5,209 nucleotides of DNA from UBA7332 sp051652645 (GTDB lineage: Bacteria; Bacteroidota; Bacteroidia; Bacteroidales; UBA7332). Positions 4,270 through 5,209 of this stretch are shown in pieces. Each line of letters begins with the position of its first letter. The first letter of the stretch is position 1. Location of the stretch: the NCBI GenBank assembly GCA_051652645.1, contig JBOFUP010000042.1, forward strand, positions 1 through 5,209. Reading direction: 5' to 3'. Both the position numbers and the translations under genes were made by a program. The notes under the pieces are model-generated. The model saw nothing but the letters and a program-made list of their open reading frames with translations, did no database searches and was not told where the DNA came from.

Positions 4270-5209
4270 ATGATTAGAAAACTTTATTTGCCATTCCTGA
4301 TGGCTATTTTAGTTGCTTTCACAGCGTGTAGTAAAAAGATGGGTCCGTTGTCGGCGGATATGTTTAAGGTAACTCCATCTCCTCTTGAGTTGAAAGGTGG
4401 AAAAGTTAACGCTACCATTGATGGTCAGTTCCCAGAGAAATACTTCAACAAGAAGTCAGAGGTTACTGTAACTCCAGTGCTAGTTTACGGAGGTAAAGAG
4501 TCTAAATCGACTTCTGTTACTTTCCAAGGAGAGAAAGTTAAAGGCAATAACAACACTATCGCTTACAAAGCTGGTGGTAAATATTCTATGCCTGCGTCAT
4601 TTACTTATGTTCCAGAGATGCGTAACTCAGAGCTTTATCTTGAGTTTAGCGTTGTAAGAGGGGCTAAGTCTTACAAATTGCCACGTTTGAAAGTTGCAGA
4701 AGGTGTTATCTCAACTGAATTGATGTCAGCAGCAGCAGCAGCTAAGCCATCAATCGCAGCAGATAAATTCCAGCGCATCATCAAGGAGGCTTACCAAGCA
4801 CAGATCTTGTTCTTGATCCAACAAGCTAACCTACGTGCTTCTGAGTTGAAATCAGAGCAATTGGCTCAACTTCACACAGACATCAAAGCTGCAGCTGCAG
4901 CACCAAACAAAGAGATCACAGGTATCGAGATCTCATCTTACGCTTCTCCAGACGGTGCTTTGGATTTGAACGAAAGATTGGCTGGTCAGCGTGAGAAAAA
5001 CACTCAGTCATACTTGGCTAAAGAGTTGAAAAAATCAAAAGTTGAAGCTAACATCGAAGGTAAATTCACTGCTGAAGACTGGGATGGTTTCAAAGAGTTG
5101 ATGGAAAAATCAAACATCCAAGACAAAGAGTTGGTACTTCGCGTACTTTCTATGTACAACGATCCAGAGCAACGTGAGCGTGAAATCAAGAACATGTCTT
5201 CTGTTTTCA
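4270..5209 (+). CDS. OmpA-like outer-membrane lipoprotein, N-terminal 313 codons
   Basis: The gene is open to the window edge, so the C-terminus is not seen. The ATG at 4270 is fixed by an in-frame TAA at 4264. Residues 1-19 form a lipoprotein signal ending LVAFTA, and C20 is the lipidation site. The residues after it, SKKMG, lack the acidic export signal of Bacteroidota surface lipoproteins, so a periplasm-facing outer-membrane anchor is likely. Residues of about 30-145 form a beta-rich, immunoglobulin-like domain (FKVTPSPLELKGGKV...). Residues 154-158 are a five-alanine run coded by four GCA and one GCT. A helical region at about 164-210 follows (KFQRIIKEAYQAQILFLIQQ). Then comes EISSYASPDGALDLNERLAGQREKN (about 220-244), which resembles the OmpA C-terminal motif, with R241 where OmpA has its peptidoglycan-contacting Arg and S226 where OmpA has Asp. 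I recall similar Bacteroides proteins with an unknown function; the part beyond 5209 may hold helical repeats. The gene has its own promoter and is divergent from tRNA-Phe. Confidence 0.85.
   Translation, partial: MIRKLYLPFLMAILVAFTACSKKMGPLSADMFKVTPSPLELKGGKVNATIDGQFPEKYFNKKSEVTVTPVLVYGGKESKSTSVTFQGEKVKGNNNTIAYKAGGKYSMPASFTYVPEMRNSELYLEFSVVRGAKSYKLPRLKVAEGVISTELMSAAAAAKPSIAADKFQRIIKEAYQAQILFLIQQANLRASELKSEQLAQLHTDIKAAAAAPNKEITGIEISSYASPDGALDLNERLAGQREKNTQSYLAKELKKSKVEANIEGKFTAEDWDGFKELMEKSNIQDKELVLRVLSMYNDPEQREREIKNMSSVF

Noticed and set aside
4729..4743. GCA run as a possible phase-variable repeat
   Set aside because: The unit is three bases and in frame, so length changes would only add or remove alanines; four units are also few.
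5004..5195. Minus-strand open frame opposite the OmpA-like gene
   Set aside because: It is antisense to the helical and OmpA-like part of a well supported lipoprotein gene.
1..5209. CRISPR array, insertion sequence, phage or toxin-antitoxin signature, or an unknown defence system
   Set aside because: There are no spaced direct repeats, transposase motifs, terminal inverted repeats or unexplained gene-sized open frames. All genes belong to housekeeping or envelope families.

Overview
The window looks like ordinary chromosome from an anaerobic, low-GC member of the Bacteroidota, most likely order Bacteroidales; I cannot name the genus. The clues are a FrdA-FrdB order with FrdA ending in a Bacteroides-like tail, promoter boxes of the Bacteroidota type (TTTG / TAnnTTTG), starts without Shine-Dalgarno sequences, a tRNA without encoded CCA, and an ABC-F protein and an OmpA-like lipoprotein of kinds I associate with this order.

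Layout. Positions 1-839 (+) hold the last codons of the fumarate reductase/succinate dehydrogenase flavoprotein and the complete iron-sulfur subunit, closed by a strong GCGA-tetraloop terminator. Positions 949-3925 run on the minus strand. In transcription order they hold tRNA-Phe(GAA), a terminator, an ABC-F ATPase, a terminator, a cytoplasmic Bcp-type peroxiredoxin, a terminator, a second Bcp-type peroxiredoxin with a signal peptide, and a last hairpin. Each gene is followed by its own hairpin, so this is a row of single-gene units rather than a tight operon. From 3926 to 4269 lies a divergent intergenic region with a tRNA promoter on the minus strand and a good Bacteroidota promoter on the plus strand. 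From 4270 (+) to the window edge runs the N-terminal 313 codons of an OmpA-like outer-membrane lipoprotein.

How the genes work together. FrdAB is the core of anaerobic fumarate respiration (menaquinol to fumarate, giving succinate). The two adjacent peroxiredoxins would give thiol-peroxidase activity in two compartments, cytoplasm and periplasm. The ABC-F protein and tRNA-Phe both serve translation, and no consensus promoter is visible between them. The OmpA-like lipoprotein belongs to the envelope.

I found no clearly undescribed multi-gene system. The best leads are the ABC-F protein, in which one of the two composite ATP sites has lost nearly all its motifs while the other is intact, and the shortened, exported Bcp paralogue next to its full-length cytoplasmic partner.
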